Positions 16,771-25,320 of a stretch of 64,000 nt of DNA are shown piece by piece. Position 1 is the stretch's first letter. The number at the start of each line of letters is the position of its first letter. Both the position numbers and the translations under genes were made by a program. This stretch comes from Rikenellaceae bacterium (GTDB lineage: Bacteria; Bacteroidota; Bacteroidia; Bacteroidales; Rikenellaceae), in assembly GCA_009783565.1 (NCBI GenBank), contig WRDF01000005.1, forward strand, positions 62,001-126,000, given 5' to 3'. The notes under the pieces were generated by a model. It was not told the origin of the DNA. It worked only from the letters and a program-made list of their open reading frames with translations, and made no database searches.

Positions 16771-17430
16771 ATGAAAAAGACATTATTTATCCTGTGTTTG
16801 TTACCCTACGCGCTTTTTGCGCAGAGCCCCGTACAGCATGACAAGGAAATCGAAAAAATGCTGCTATTCAGCATGGGGCGTACCACGATCGAAACCCAAA
16901 ATGAGAAATTCGGAGGCAAACCCGCGCCGGCATTCCGGCTGGTAAGCCCCGAGGGCGAGGTTTTTACCAACGAATCGCTTATGGGCAAAGTCGTCGTCAT
17001 GGACTTCTGGGCGACATGGTGCGGGGGCTGCAAGATGATGGCGCGTGATTTTGAGAAGATGCTCACCAAGTTCCCGAAGGACAAGGTGCAACTCCTGGCT
17101 GTAACGTACAAGGAAACCAACGAAGAGTTGGGACTGAACTATTGGAAAGAATCAGAGTATTCATTTCCCATGACACTCAACAGCCTGGAATTCGGCGACA
17201 TCATTGGGGCCGGGCATCCTTCGACACTTGTGATCGACCAGAACGGGATATTTCGCGTATACCAGTCGGCATGGACCGGAAATCGTACCGAGCAATTGGA
17301 ATTATTTATAAGCGCCCTGATCGGGACATTGGATATTTCGATCGAGGGAGCGGCACAGGCAGAAGAAGAGGGATTGAAATTAAAAGCGAATTATATCTAT
17401 GATGCGCTGAAAAAAGAAAATCCGATATAG
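16771..17430 (+). CDS. periplasmic TlpA-like thioredoxin with CGGC active site
   Basis: 219 residues. Signal peptide 1-18 (MKKTLFILCLLPYALFAQ) and a thioredoxin-fold domain starting near 48 (KFGGKPAPAFRL, the AhpC/TSA-TlpA opening). The active site is WATWCGGC (C84, C87), with CGGC in place of the common CGPC or CPPC. The cis-proline region is GHPSTLVIDQNG. It closes the plus-strand run, 39 bases after the glycosyltransferase, and ends only 6 bases from the stop of the convergent tatC gene. Such proteins reduce or exchange disulfides in the periplasm, for example in cytochrome or metalloprotein assembly. Target unknown. Confidence 0.85.
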   Translation: MKKTLFILCLLPYALFAQSPVQHDKEIEKMLLFSMGRTTIETQNEKFGGKPAPAFRLVSPEGEVFTNESLMGKVVVMDFWATWCGGCKMMARDFEKMLTKFPKDKVQLLAVTYKETNEELGLNYWKESEYSFPMTLNSLEFGDIIGAGHPSTLVIDQNGIFRVYQSAWTGNRTEQLELFISALIGTLDISIEGAAQAEEEGLKLKANYIYDALKKENPI

Positions 17431-17436
17431 ATGCGG

Positions 17437-18207
17437 TCAGGCTTGGTTTTTCTTCCTGCGTTCCGTTAGCCTGACAATGACGATGCTCAGTTCGTAAAGC
17501 AGGATTATGGGCACAGATACCAGCATCAGAGTAAAAATGTCGGTGGTCGGGGTTATTATGGCGGCGGCTATAAGTATCGCTACAATGGCGTGTCTGCGGT
17601 ATTTTTTCAGGAAAGAGGCTTTCAGCAGACCGAGTCTTGACAACAGCCATGCCATTACCGGCAGCTCGAAACATAGCCCCATGAGTATCGAAAGGGTCAG
17701 CAGTGTCCCGATGTAGGAGTTAAGCGTGATCATGTTACTGACCTGGCTGCTGACATAGTAGCCGGCGAAGAAACGCAGCGAAAAAGGAAAAATGACGAAG
17801 TAGGATACGAGGATACCGAAGAAAAAAGCGATGAAGAAGAAAAATATGATCCGCGCCGAGTATCGCCTTTCGTTCTCATAAAGCGCCGGAGAAGCATACC
17901 GGAACAGTTTGTAGAACAAGAAAGGCAGAGTCAGTATGAGGCCCACATAGAACGACACTTTCATGTGCATACGAAGCTGGGCGGTGAGTTCGGTGCTGAT
18001 AAGGTTCAGATAGAGTCCTTCCGCGCCCGCGCCGCCCGCGTAGCCCGGCATTATCCTGTATGTCATGAAGTCGGGTGAATTCGGCGCAAGTATCGTATCG
18101 AAGATCGGCTCTTTGAATATAAAAGCCACGACCGTAACGACAACAAACGCCAGCAGCGGATGCACCAGCGTTTTGCGAAGTTCGTCTATATGATCCCAGA
18201 ACGTCAT
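17437..18207 (-). CDS. tatC: Sec-independent protein translocase TatC
   Basis: 256 residues with six predicted helices. The N-terminus MTFWDHIDELRKTL matches the cytoplasmic signature that receives the twin-arginine signal. YASPALYENERR and the FELPV glutamate motif in the fourth helix region are characteristic of TatC. It forms the receptor core for folded, cofactor-containing exported proteins. It begins 9 bases after the stop of tatA on the same strand. Of the proteins in this window, only the NapG-like ferredoxin has a clear RR-signal, and its operon is convergent with this gene pair, so a functional link is likely. Confidence 0.95.
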   Translation of the reverse strand: MTFWDHIDELRKTLVHPLLAFVVVTVVAFIFKEPIFDTILAPNSPDFMTYRIMPGYAGGAGAEGLYLNLISTELTAQLRMHMKVSFYVGLILTLPFLFYKLFRYASPALYENERRYSARIIFFFFIAFFFGILVSYFVIFPFSLRFFAGYYVSSQVSNMITLNSYIGTLLTLSILMGLCFELPVMAWLLSRLGLLKASFLKKYRRHAIVAILIAAAIITPTTDIFTLMLVSVPIILLYELSIVIVRLTERRKKNQA

Positions 18208-18216
18208 TCCCGACGT

Positions 18217-18429
18217 TTATTTTTCTGTCTCTTTTTCTTCGGTGGTGTCGGTGGTCTTGGAAGCAGGTTCTTCGTCCTTGCCGTTCAAGGCGTCCTTAAA
18301 ACTCTTCATTCCTTTGCCGAGCCCTTTCATCAGTTCCGGTATCTTCCTGCCGCCGAAAAGAAGTATCACGACAAGTACGATAAGCAATATCTGGGGACCT
18401 CCGATACGCATGAATAATGGTAGCATCAT
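18217..18429 (-). CDS. tatA: Sec-independent protein translocase TatA
   Basis: 70 residues. A single N-terminal helix with [18 protein letters not shown] is followed by the amphipathic helix [16 protein letters not shown] and an acidic, threonine-rich tail, the standard TatA/E layout. TatA oligomerises around TatBC or TatC alone to form the pore. No tatB-like gene is seen nearby, as in minimal TatAC systems. An in-frame ATG six codons further in (MRIGGPQ) is an equally possible start. Confidence 0.92.
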   Translation of the reverse strand: MMLPLFMRIGGPQILLIVLVVILLFGGRKIPELMKGLGKGMKSFKDALNGKDEEPASKTTDTTEEKETEK

Positions 18430-18545
18430 AATATTATGGTTTCAGGTTGATTTTATTCGTCGATCGAAATCAGTTCATTGTCACAGTCATTGAAAAAACG
18501 CCTTCTTCGTATCTGAATATCCGGCCTTTTCGGTCGATTATCCAA

Positions 18546-19238
18546 TTATCGGTATTTCAAAAATATACCTTTATCAAATATAGTCCACAGGCAGCGCTTC
18601 TGTCCGCAGACCGCCAAGGCATGGTTAACCCATGTGTTGCAGGTATAGAACAGGTGGTATCTGCCCCGCGCCTCGTAAAAAGCATCCGTAAGGCCATAAG
18701 CGGCATCGGTCTTTATATTGATGAAGCGGCCGCCGGGACATCTTTTGAAGCGGCCGGAGACGAAATCGACCAGTCTCGCATACTGTTCGCGGCTGATAAC
18801 TATGCGGCGGCAGGAGTCGTCGTCTTCCAGATACTTGTAGTAGGTGGCGTGCATGGCCGTCGAGTTGAACCCGAACGCAGCGTTGAAAGCGAGCCTTAAA
18901 GTAAGGTCGTCCCAAGTCGGCATGTCGAGGAAAAAGCCTTTGTCGCCCCATCCCAGAGCCACGTAAGAATAGACCGTGTCCTGCGAGATGTTGTTGCTGA
19001 AAGGCATTTCCAAACTCCAATCTTTAACCTCGTTACGCACCGGCATCACTATGTCGGTGTGCGCGCCGTTGGTCTTGACGAATATCGTCACCTCTTTCGG
19101 CGCACCCTCCTCTGCCGGTATCGTTATGCGCGAAAAACACCACGCCATACCGAAATATAGCAGCGCAAATCCCGCGACGACCGCCATCGTCAAAAATGCG
19201 ATACGAAGAGTCATTTTAACTATTTTGCGGCCGTTCAT
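18546..19238 (-). CDS. DUF2459 / TIGR02117-family protein
   Basis: 230 residues from the ATG at 19238 (MNGRKIVKMTLRIAFL), chosen because it puts basic residues directly before the single membrane helix (about 8-28); upstream in-frame starts add a poorly conserved tail. Family features are VTIFVKTNGAHTDIVMP near the start, YVALGWGDKGFFLD, AMHATYYK, and the closing YHLFYTCNTWVNHAL with DKGIF near the end. The His-Thr-Asp and Cys-Asn-Thr motifs look like a papain/NlpC-type hydrolase arrangement, but this is an inference; the family is uncharacterised to my knowledge. It is a single gene upstream of the Tat pair on the same strand. Confidence 0.8.
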   Translation of the reverse strand: MNGRKIVKMTLRIAFLTMAVVAGFALLYFGMAWCFSRITIPAEEGAPKEVTIFVKTNGAHTDIVMPVRNEVKDWSLEMPFSNNISQDTVYSYVALGWGDKGFFLDMPTWDDLTLRLAFNAAFGFNSTAMHATYYKYLEDDDSCRRIVISREQYARLVDFVSGRFKRCPGGRFINIKTDAAYGLTDAFYEARGRYHLFYTCNTWVNHALAVCGQKRCLWTIFDKGIFLKYR

Positions 19239-19378
19239 GCGGAACAAAGGTATAAAATTCATGTTCAAGATAACGAAATTCGGGGTCTCCCGCAGATCTA
19301 TGAGCAAAGTTAAGTAAATATTTTGATTTCGGTAGCGGGATATGCCCATAGCAGATTAAGGCTGAAACTGGGTGTGCA

Positions 19379-19417
19379 AATGAGTAATGCGGATCACATC
19401 GACCCGCATTATTCATT
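19379..19417. terminator. 14-bp imperfect hairpin at the end of the first Sus-linked operon
   Basis: Arms AATGAGTAATGCGG (19379-19392) and CCGCATTATTCATT (19404-19417) pair with a single G-T wobble around an 11-base loop. It lies 33 bases beyond the stop of the last minus-strand gene of the locus (19450). No long T-run follows, so termination is likely but not certain. Confidence 0.5.
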
Positions 19418-19449
19418 TACCGCAATTTTTGGACAGCGCCCTTTATTAA

Positions 19450-20583
19450 TTAATTCTCCTGCGCTTTGTTAGCCTCATAGGATTTTTTATATTCCGCCAA
19501 ACAACTTCTGTAATAATTCAACCGGCCCGGATCGGTTTCATATCTTACTGCCGTTTCATGCAATTCTACCAGCATTTTCCTTCTGGCCTGTCTTTCTTCC
19601 GGAGTCAATGTTGCATGATCTTTAAACGTAATGGGTAAATGGACATTCAGGTAAACGAATTCCGTCATGTTCTGAGTGTCCAAGCCGGACATCAGATTAA
19701 TGGAATTATCCGATAAACCCGCATAATTTTTCTGCCTTATATTGTCGAAATTATTCTCGACCAGATCCGAAAATGCCGTTTTGTACAGAGGGTTCAAGTC
19801 GATCCTGTCAAGGTCTTTCCGCAGGTTATCGAATGTCTCCGGAGCATCCGTATCCAACCTTCGGAGTATACTGCTAAGCTGCCTGTTGGAAATGGCGGCA
19901 ATAAAATCAGTGTACTCTTTTTCACCCATGACTCCGGATACTTCCCGCCGATGATTCAGCATATAGACTATAATGAGCGACTCCGTGTTCCTGATATTGC
20001 TGTTATACAGTTCCATGTTCTCATTGGAGAATTTCTCATCTAAACTCTTCGAATCGAAATATTTGTATAGAGCATCGCGGGCCTTATCGGGCCTGCCGAC
20101 ATCATTGGCATATTTAATATATTCCGGGACGTAGGATACGGATACTAATTTCGCGTCCATGTATGCCCAGCTGTTTTCAAGTTTCAGCGCATTTTCGGTT
20201 TTTGCGATAAAGTCTTGGATGCCCCGCGAGCCGCCGACATATCTAGAATATTCCTCTCCGTTCCCGTCGATAAAGATAAATGTAGGGAGTGCCGAGACAT
20301 GATGATCTCTTACCAGATTTTCCGGATCGGCCACGTCGACATTATATTTCACTACGACCAGTCTTTCGTTGATGTAGTCTCCTGCCTCTTCGGTGGGAAA
20401 TACATCTCTTGCAAGCATCTGACATGGCCCGCACCAAGTGGCACAAACGATTATCATTACTTTCTTGTCGGTCGCCTTAGCCTGCGCGACGGCTTCTTTG
20501 AGCGAAATATCCTGAATATTCACCTGGCCCATTGCCGTGAGTGAACAAAATATCGCTATGATGAATAAAATCGACTTCCTCAT
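19450..20583 (-). CDS. secreted thioredoxin-family protein with long helical C-terminus
   Basis: 377 residues. Signal peptide 1-19 (ending in AMGQ), thioredoxin domain about 25-135 with CATWCGPC (C51, C54) and a cis-proline in ALPTFIFIDGNG, then about 240 mostly helical residues without a known domain. It is clearly related to two other proteins in this window (36882-37955 and both halves of 52445-53926): all share a KA-rich first helix, xxxxxFTxEEAGDYxN after the active site and PTFxxxDGxGE. It is the last gene of the first Sus-linked locus, 13 bases after the DsbD-domain protein gene. Its likely role is reducing or isomerising disulfides in the periplasm, with the partner proteins of that locus as possible substrates. 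Confidence 0.85.
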   Translation of the reverse strand: MRKSILFIIAIFCSLTAMGQVNIQDISLKEAVAQAKATDKKVMIIVCATWCGPCQMLARDVFPTEEAGDYINERLVVVKYNVDVADPENLVRDHHVSALPTFIFIDGNGEEYSRYVGGSRGIQDFIAKTENALKLENSWAYMDAKLVSVSYVPEYIKYANDVGRPDKARDALYKYFDSKSLDEKFSNENMELYNSNIRNTESLIIVYMLNHRREVSGVMGEKEYTDFIAAISNRQLSSILRRLDTDAPETFDNLRKDLDRIDLNPLYKTAFSDLVENNFDNIRQKNYAGLSDNSINLMSGLDTQNMTEFVYLNVHLPITFKDHATLTPEERQARRKMLVELHETAVRYETDPGRLNYYRSCLAEYKKSYEANKAQEN

Positions 20584-20596
20584 GCTTAAAAATATT

Positions 20597-22531
20597 TTAG
20601 CGACTGCTTCTTACCAAAGTGGTTCTCAGGCTGATAACTCTTTCCTCAGGCGGGAAGCATATCTGCGGGTCGCAACACTGGTATGAATATTTGATTACGA
20701 TATCCCCTGCTCCGACTCCTTCTATTGGCCTCACGAAGATGAATTCGCCATCCCATATCGTCGTGCCGGAACTGTTGTAATATTGCTCAGGAGGAGATAT
20801 CAGATTTCCGGTAAATCTGTATCCTTCGGGCAGCGTAATATCTATTTCCGTCGTGGTATACGGGTCTTCTTCTGAGACATATCCGTAAATATGATAGCCG
20901 GGATGAACCGCAAATTTTATGACGATCAACTGCTCTCCGCTGCACATGGTCGCAAGGCCTGCCCCCGCAGCCACCGGATTCCTGTGGTCGGTTCTGTTCA
21001 GCATTATGGCCTTCGATGCCGTATGGATTGCCTTGGCCCTGTAATCATTACCCTGAACGTCGGGGTCGAGAGTATTCACCATAAAATACCAGCCGCCGCT
21101 TTGGGAGAAGAATATCCGGGATTTGTTCGCCTCGTACCAATTCCGCCATTCTTTCGCCGTTTCGAATGTGCAAAGGGTGTATCTGTCGAGTATCCTGCGG
21201 GCCTTGTCCGCATCCTCGTTATTTTCGAGCATCGATATGGCCTTGTCCAGCAATCTTATATCGGTGTTAGGTATGCCCAGACTTTTGACATCTTCGTCGA
21301 CGATAAGTTTATAGAACATCGCAGCCCCATACAGATATGGAAAATTATCAAGATAGAATTTATGGTATTCCTCCGGGTCAGTTCCATATATATCGAACTT
21401 CTCTGCCGGCCTGAAACCGCGTCTGAGATAATCCTCAAAGGCCTGCGGCGCAGGCCGTCTGTAATTCAACATGATTGCCTCCCTTCCTACAAGAGGTTCT
21501 CCTCTGGCCTGTTTTTCAAGAGCCACTCTTTGCATAGCTTCATTTCCGGTGGCAACTTTATCGGCCAGTGTAAGTCCGTATTCGTAACCTTCACGGGAGG
21601 TAGAGTGGATGATCTCCTTTACGTATTCTTTCGTAGCCGCACGTTCGTAGAATTTCCGCGCGATGACTTCCTTGCCTTTCAGTGTCGAAGTATAGACCAC
21701 AGCATTTGCAAAGACCTGTTTCGCTTCGTCGGTCATGAAACCGGGCGAAGCCGAAAATCCCCAATAAAAATAGTTGCCGTGCCTGCCTATGGCCACCGCA
21801 TCGAGGGTTTTTTCGCACGTGCCGCTCGATATGAACTCACTGTCGGGAGAGTCGAGGAATCCCCAGGGCCGCGCGACCATTCCGATCCTGGCTCCCTGTA
21901 CTCCTCCCCTTAAAAAATGCTGCACTCTCCACATCGGCACGGTGTCCGGTATCGGGCCATCGTGATAATACGGGTAATTATATACCGCCTCTGGCGTGGG
22001 TTCTTCCGTTATCGTTACAGTCACCGGGAAAGGGCCTTTGAATATATGGTGATTCAGGTCGAAGTTGAGAGCATGATCCCACATGCAAAGGCAATACCAG
22101 TCCGTTTTCAGTCCTATTCCACTGCCCAGTCTCGAACCCATATCCGCCAATAACATAGCCGGATAAGCGAAACCGTCCGAAAGGTATCTCGCACTGTAAT
22201 AATTGACCTGATTCCCGTCACTGTCCAGTTCCTCTTTTATTTCTGCCGTCCGTTTTATCAGGCCGTCGAATATGGTCACGTCATATCCCGCCGACATATC
22301 CTCCGTGTAGTCCGCTCCCTGAACGACCGTGACGTGGGTAAAATATTGATTCAGATATTGCTCGAAGTCAGCCGTCCTTTGTATGGCGCTTTCGGCCTGT
22401 CTCTCGGCAGAAGCAGCGCTGCTCAAATTCGATGAACCCCCGACATACAATATCCTGAGGTTCTGTTTCGTCTGGCCGGAAACTTGCAACGAAACGATCG
22501 CAAACAGCGCCAGTAATAGATACTTTTTCAT
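20597..22531 (-). CDS. large secreted protein with DsbD alpha-like C-terminal domain
   Basis: 644 residues. Signal peptide 1-19. Residues about 24-190 begin LRILYVGGSSNLSS and include YDVTIFDGLI and LNHHIFKGPFPVTV, which resemble a ThuA/class-I glutamine-amidotransferase-like Rossmann domain without an evident catalytic triad. A helical middle (about 290-510) is unassigned. Residues about 530-644 read as the N-terminal DsbD domain: HPGYHIYGYV, PEGYRFTG and YQCCDPQICFPPEE, where C619 and C625 match the spacing of the DsbD alpha reactive pair and C620 is extra. DsbD alpha normally hands electrons to periplasmic oxidoreductases. Here it is fused to an unrelated domain and followed by a thioredoxin gene. 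It is a tandem paralogue of the next gene upstream. Confidence 0.65.
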   Translation of the reverse strand: MKKYLLLALFAIVSLQVSGQTKQNLRILYVGGSSNLSSAASAERQAESAIQRTADFEQYLNQYFTHVTVVQGADYTEDMSAGYDVTIFDGLIKRTAEIKEELDSDGNQVNYYSARYLSDGFAYPAMLLADMGSRLGSGIGLKTDWYCLCMWDHALNFDLNHHIFKGPFPVTVTITEEPTPEAVYNYPYYHDGPIPDTVPMWRVQHFLRGGVQGARIGMVARPWGFLDSPDSEFISSGTCEKTLDAVAIGRHGNYFYWGFSASPGFMTDEAKQVFANAVVYTSTLKGKEVIARKFYERAATKEYVKEIIHSTSREGYEYGLTLADKVATGNEAMQRVALEKQARGEPLVGREAIMLNYRRPAPQAFEDYLRRGFRPAEKFDIYGTDPEEYHKFYLDNFPYLYGAAMFYKLIVDEDVKSLGIPNTDIRLLDKAISMLENNEDADKARRILDRYTLCTFETAKEWRNWYEANKSRIFFSQSGGWYFMVNTLDPDVQGNDYRAKAIHTASKAIMLNRTDHRNPVAAGAGLATMCSGEQLIVIKFAVHPGYHIYGYVSEEDPYTTTEIDITLPEGYRFTGNLISPPEQYYNSSGTTIWDGEFIFVRPIEGVGAGDIVIKYSYQCCDPQICFPPEERVISLRTTLVRSSR

Positions 22532-22560
22532 GATATTTCTATTTTATCGATTGATCGGTG

Positions 22561-24069
22561 TTATTCGGCCCTGCGGGCTGCCTTAGCCCTGTAATTATTG
22601 CCCGGCTCATTGGGATCGAGCGTGTTCACCATAAAATACCAGCCGCCGCTTTCGGTGAAGAATATCCGGGATTTGTTCGCCTCGAACCAGTCACGCCACT
22701 CTTTCGCCGTTTCGAATGTGCAGAGGGTGTATCTGTCGAGTATCCTGCGGGCCTTTGCCACATCCTCGTTCCTTTCGAGCATGGATATGGCCTTGTCCAG
22801 CAGTCTTATGTCGTTGTTCGGGATGCCCAGACTCTTGACATCCTCATCGACGATAAAGTCATAGAATATCAGAGAACCTGCGTACAGATAGGGTAAGTTA
22901 TCGGTGTAAAATCTGCTATACCCCTCCATGTCGTTACCCCATCTCTCGAATTTATCTCCCAACGCTCTTCTGAGAAAATCCTCATAAGTCTGAACCGGAG
23001 GCCGTCGATAACCTATAATAGATCGTTCTCTTCCTACAAGAGGTTCTCCTCTGGCCTGTTTTTCAAGAGCTACCTTGAGTATAGCTTCATTACTGTCAGC
23101 AACCGCAGCGGCTCTGGCTATCTCCACATTGTAATGATCTCTGGTGGCGAAATACAACATCTCGTCCACGTATTCTTTCGTAGCGACCCTGTCGTGATAT
23201 TTTCTTGCAATAACTCTCTCCCCTTTCAGCGTCGAAGTATATACCACGGCATTTGCAAAGACCTGTCTCGCTTCATCGGTCATAAAGGGTGGGGAAGCTG
23301 AAAATCCCCAGTGAAAATAATTGCCGTGCCGTCCTATTGCAACTGCCAAAGGGCTTTTTTCGCACGTGCCGCTCGATATGAACTCACTGTCGGGGGAGTC
23401 CGTGAATCCCAACCACCTTGAAACCAATCCGATCCTGTTTCCCGACCCCTGTTGTCCTTCTAACCTTAAAAAATGCTGCACTCTCCACATGGGCATCGTA
23501 TCGGGGACATTGCGGTTTGGGAAGTAGGTTACGTAAATGCTTGCCGCATCGGGCGTAGGTTGATGTTCAACGGTTATCCGTACAGGGAACGGGCCTGCAA
23601 ATATCTGGTGATTCAGGTCGAAGTTGAGAGCATGATCCCAAAGACAAAGACAATAATGGTCGAATTTAAGGCCTATCGGAACTCCTAACAGAGGGCTCGT
23701 GTCCGCCAACATCATAGCCGGATTAGCGAAATCTTCCGAAAGATATTGTGCATCTCTGCCTGATCCGGATATCGGGGTTATCGCACCGTCGAATATGGTG
23801 ACATCGTAACGGGCTGACATATTCTCCGTGTAGTCTTTCCCCTGAACAACTCCGACATGGGTAAAATATTCATTCAGATACGCCTCGAACGCGGCCGTTC
23901 TTTGTCTGGCGCTTTCGGCAGTTCTCTCGGTCTCGGCAGCAGAACTACCGCGACCGCCGCCCAAATTTGCTGAACCACCGACGTACAATACCCTGAGGTT
24001 TTGTTTTTCATGTGCGAAAACCTGCGACGAAACGAGCGCAAATAATGCCAAGACTAGTATTTTTTTCAT
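22561..24069 (-). CDS. paralogue of the DsbD-domain protein, C-terminal domain absent
   Basis: 502 residues. Signal peptide 1-19, then the same ThuA-like region (LRVLYVGGSANLGG, YDVTIFDGAI, LNHQIFAGPFPVRI) and helical middle as the 644-residue neighbour, with long identical stretches such as KARRILDRYTLCTFETAKEW. Homology runs to NTLDP and YRAKA, then this copy stops after AARRAE, so it lacks the whole DsbD alpha domain. Only 29 bases separate the two genes. Base-level similarity continues up to the stop (gccctg...ccttagccctgtaattattgcc), which points to a tandem duplication followed by C-terminal loss in this copy or domain gain in the other. Function unknown. Confidence 0.7.
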   Translation of the reverse strand: MKKILVLALFALVSSQVFAHEKQNLRVLYVGGSANLGGGRGSSAAETERTAESARQRTAAFEAYLNEYFTHVGVVQGKDYTENMSARYDVTIFDGAITPISGSGRDAQYLSEDFANPAMMLADTSPLLGVPIGLKFDHYCLCLWDHALNFDLNHQIFAGPFPVRITVEHQPTPDAASIYVTYFPNRNVPDTMPMWRVQHFLRLEGQQGSGNRIGLVSRWLGFTDSPDSEFISSGTCEKSPLAVAIGRHGNYFHWGFSASPPFMTDEARQVFANAVVYTSTLKGERVIARKYHDRVATKEYVDEMLYFATRDHYNVEIARAAAVADSNEAILKVALEKQARGEPLVGRERSIIGYRRPPVQTYEDFLRRALGDKFERWGNDMEGYSRFYTDNLPYLYAGSLIFYDFIVDEDVKSLGIPNNDIRLLDKAISMLERNEDVAKARRILDRYTLCTFETAKEWRDWFEANKSRIFFTESGGWYFMVNTLDPNEPGNNYRAKAARRAE

Positions 24070-24156
24070 GTGTAAAAGATTTGATTGTTATGGGTTTTTG
24101 TGTTAATTGGCGCGGGTCCTTCGACTCCGCTTAGGATCCGTGCCTACGGGTTTATA

Positions 24157-25233
24157 TTATCTTCCGAGAAGTCTCTCTAATTTCTCATCCAATTCTTCGC
24201 CCTTTATGTTTTTTGCGATAATGATGCCGTTCGGATCAAGCAACACCGAGTGCGGAAGGCTCGAAACATTATAACGTATTGCACCTTCGCTTCGGATATA
24301 TTTCAAATCCGACATTTGCGGCCAGTCAGGCATGTTCAGTTCTTTCATACCGTTAGCCCATGTCTCATGATCTCTGTCGAACCAAATGCCGACAATATTA
24401 AACCCTTTGTCTTTGAATCTGTTATAAGTTGCGATCATGTCCGGTTTTTGCGCACGACACGGGCCGCACCAAACAGCTGTAAAATCAAGGAGTACATAGT
24501 CGCCTTTTCCGGCAAAATCGGAAATGGCAATTTCTTTCCCGTTGACATCGGGCATCCGAAGATCAACGAACCGTTGTCCGATAGCCGTTTGTTCTATTGC
24601 CTGAACGTAGTCTACAATTCTTACCACTTCGGGCACTCGCAAGGTTGCAGGGGTTGCATGGGCGATGATTTCTTTCAGCTGTTCAATCGGCAGACTACTC
24701 CTTAGATTATTCAATTGACTCTGACCGGCGGGATTGTTGATGTTGTTTTTTGCAAATTCTATTCTGAGTTCTTGCAGTTCATCGACGTATTTGCGAGACT
24801 CTTCCTCAGATGATGATGCTCTTCTTTTCCGTTGAAGAATTAGTTCGGCATCCAAAAACGCTTGAAGAATGTCATTGTTTTTTGTTCCTGAAACTCTGCT
24901 GTCCCCTTCTGCATCAGTGGTTATGTTGATTCTTGCATTTTCAAGAATCACGTTGTGATGCAGAGGAGAAGACATCCGCCCTGTTCGGGGATCGGCCAGA
25001 TTCAACCGGACATTAGTAGGTGCTTTGACAGAGCCCGTAAACGTATAGGTTCCATCAACAATCAGGGCTGAATCCATTGTGAGCATTTGTCCATCTATGA
25101 ATTGGATCATTCTGACTTGTGCACCCTCCATTTCATGGTTGGCTACGGTGCCGGTAATGGTGAAGGTGGTTTCTTGTTGTTTGCAAGCAAAAAATGTCAA
25201 TGCTGCAACAGCGATAATCAAGATATTTTTCAT
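24157..25233 (-). CDS. DUF4369-TlpA thioredoxin lipoprotein
   Basis: 358 residues. Lipobox FFAC puts the lipidated cysteine at 17. Residues 22-110 are a beta-rich DUF4369 domain (FTITGTVANHEMEGAQV, GTYTFTGSV). A helical linker follows, then a TlpA-type thioredoxin from about 222 with WCGPC (C256, C259) and HSVLLDPNGIII. This two-domain form is common in Bacteroidota. It should be tethered to a membrane facing the periplasm and act as a thiol reductant. It lies in the first Sus-linked locus between the PKD-like lipoprotein and the tandem paralogues, after a perfect hairpin. Confidence 0.88.
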   Translation of the reverse strand: MKNILIIAVAALTFFACKQQETTFTITGTVANHEMEGAQVRMIQFIDGQMLTMDSALIVDGTYTFTGSVKAPTNVRLNLADPRTGRMSSPLHHNVILENARINITTDAEGDSRVSGTKNNDILQAFLDAELILQRKRRASSSEEESRKYVDELQELRIEFAKNNINNPAGQSQLNNLRSSLPIEQLKEIIAHATPATLRVPEVVRIVDYVQAIEQTAIGQRFVDLRMPDVNGKEIAISDFAGKGDYVLLDFTAVWCGPCRAQKPDMIATYNRFKDKGFNIVGIWFDRDHETWANGMKELNMPDWPQMSDLKYIRSEGAIRYNVSSLPHSVLLDPNGIIIAKNIKGEELDEKLERLLGR

Positions 25234-25266
25234 TACGATTATGGATTTTTAGTGAATGTGAGCTCT

Positions 25267-25295
25267 AAGCGGGAGAACTAATCGTTCTCCCGCTT
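25267..25295 (-). terminator. perfect 12-bp inverted repeat inside the first Sus-linked operon
   Basis: Arms AAGCGGGAGAAC (25267-25278) and GTTCTCCCGCTT (25284-25295) with a TAATC loop sit between the PKD-lipoprotein stop and the TlpA start. There is no T-run. It is well placed to lower expression of the thioredoxin part relative to the SusCD part, or to stabilise the upstream transcript. Confidence 0.6.
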
Positions 25296-25320
25296 AACAT
25301 TTAGAAGTTTAGGTTTAGAT

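Noticed and set aside
20891-21913. 340-residue plus-strand frame
   Set aside because: Opposite the 644-residue secreted protein, which has a signal peptide and a paralogue; the antisense frame has neither.
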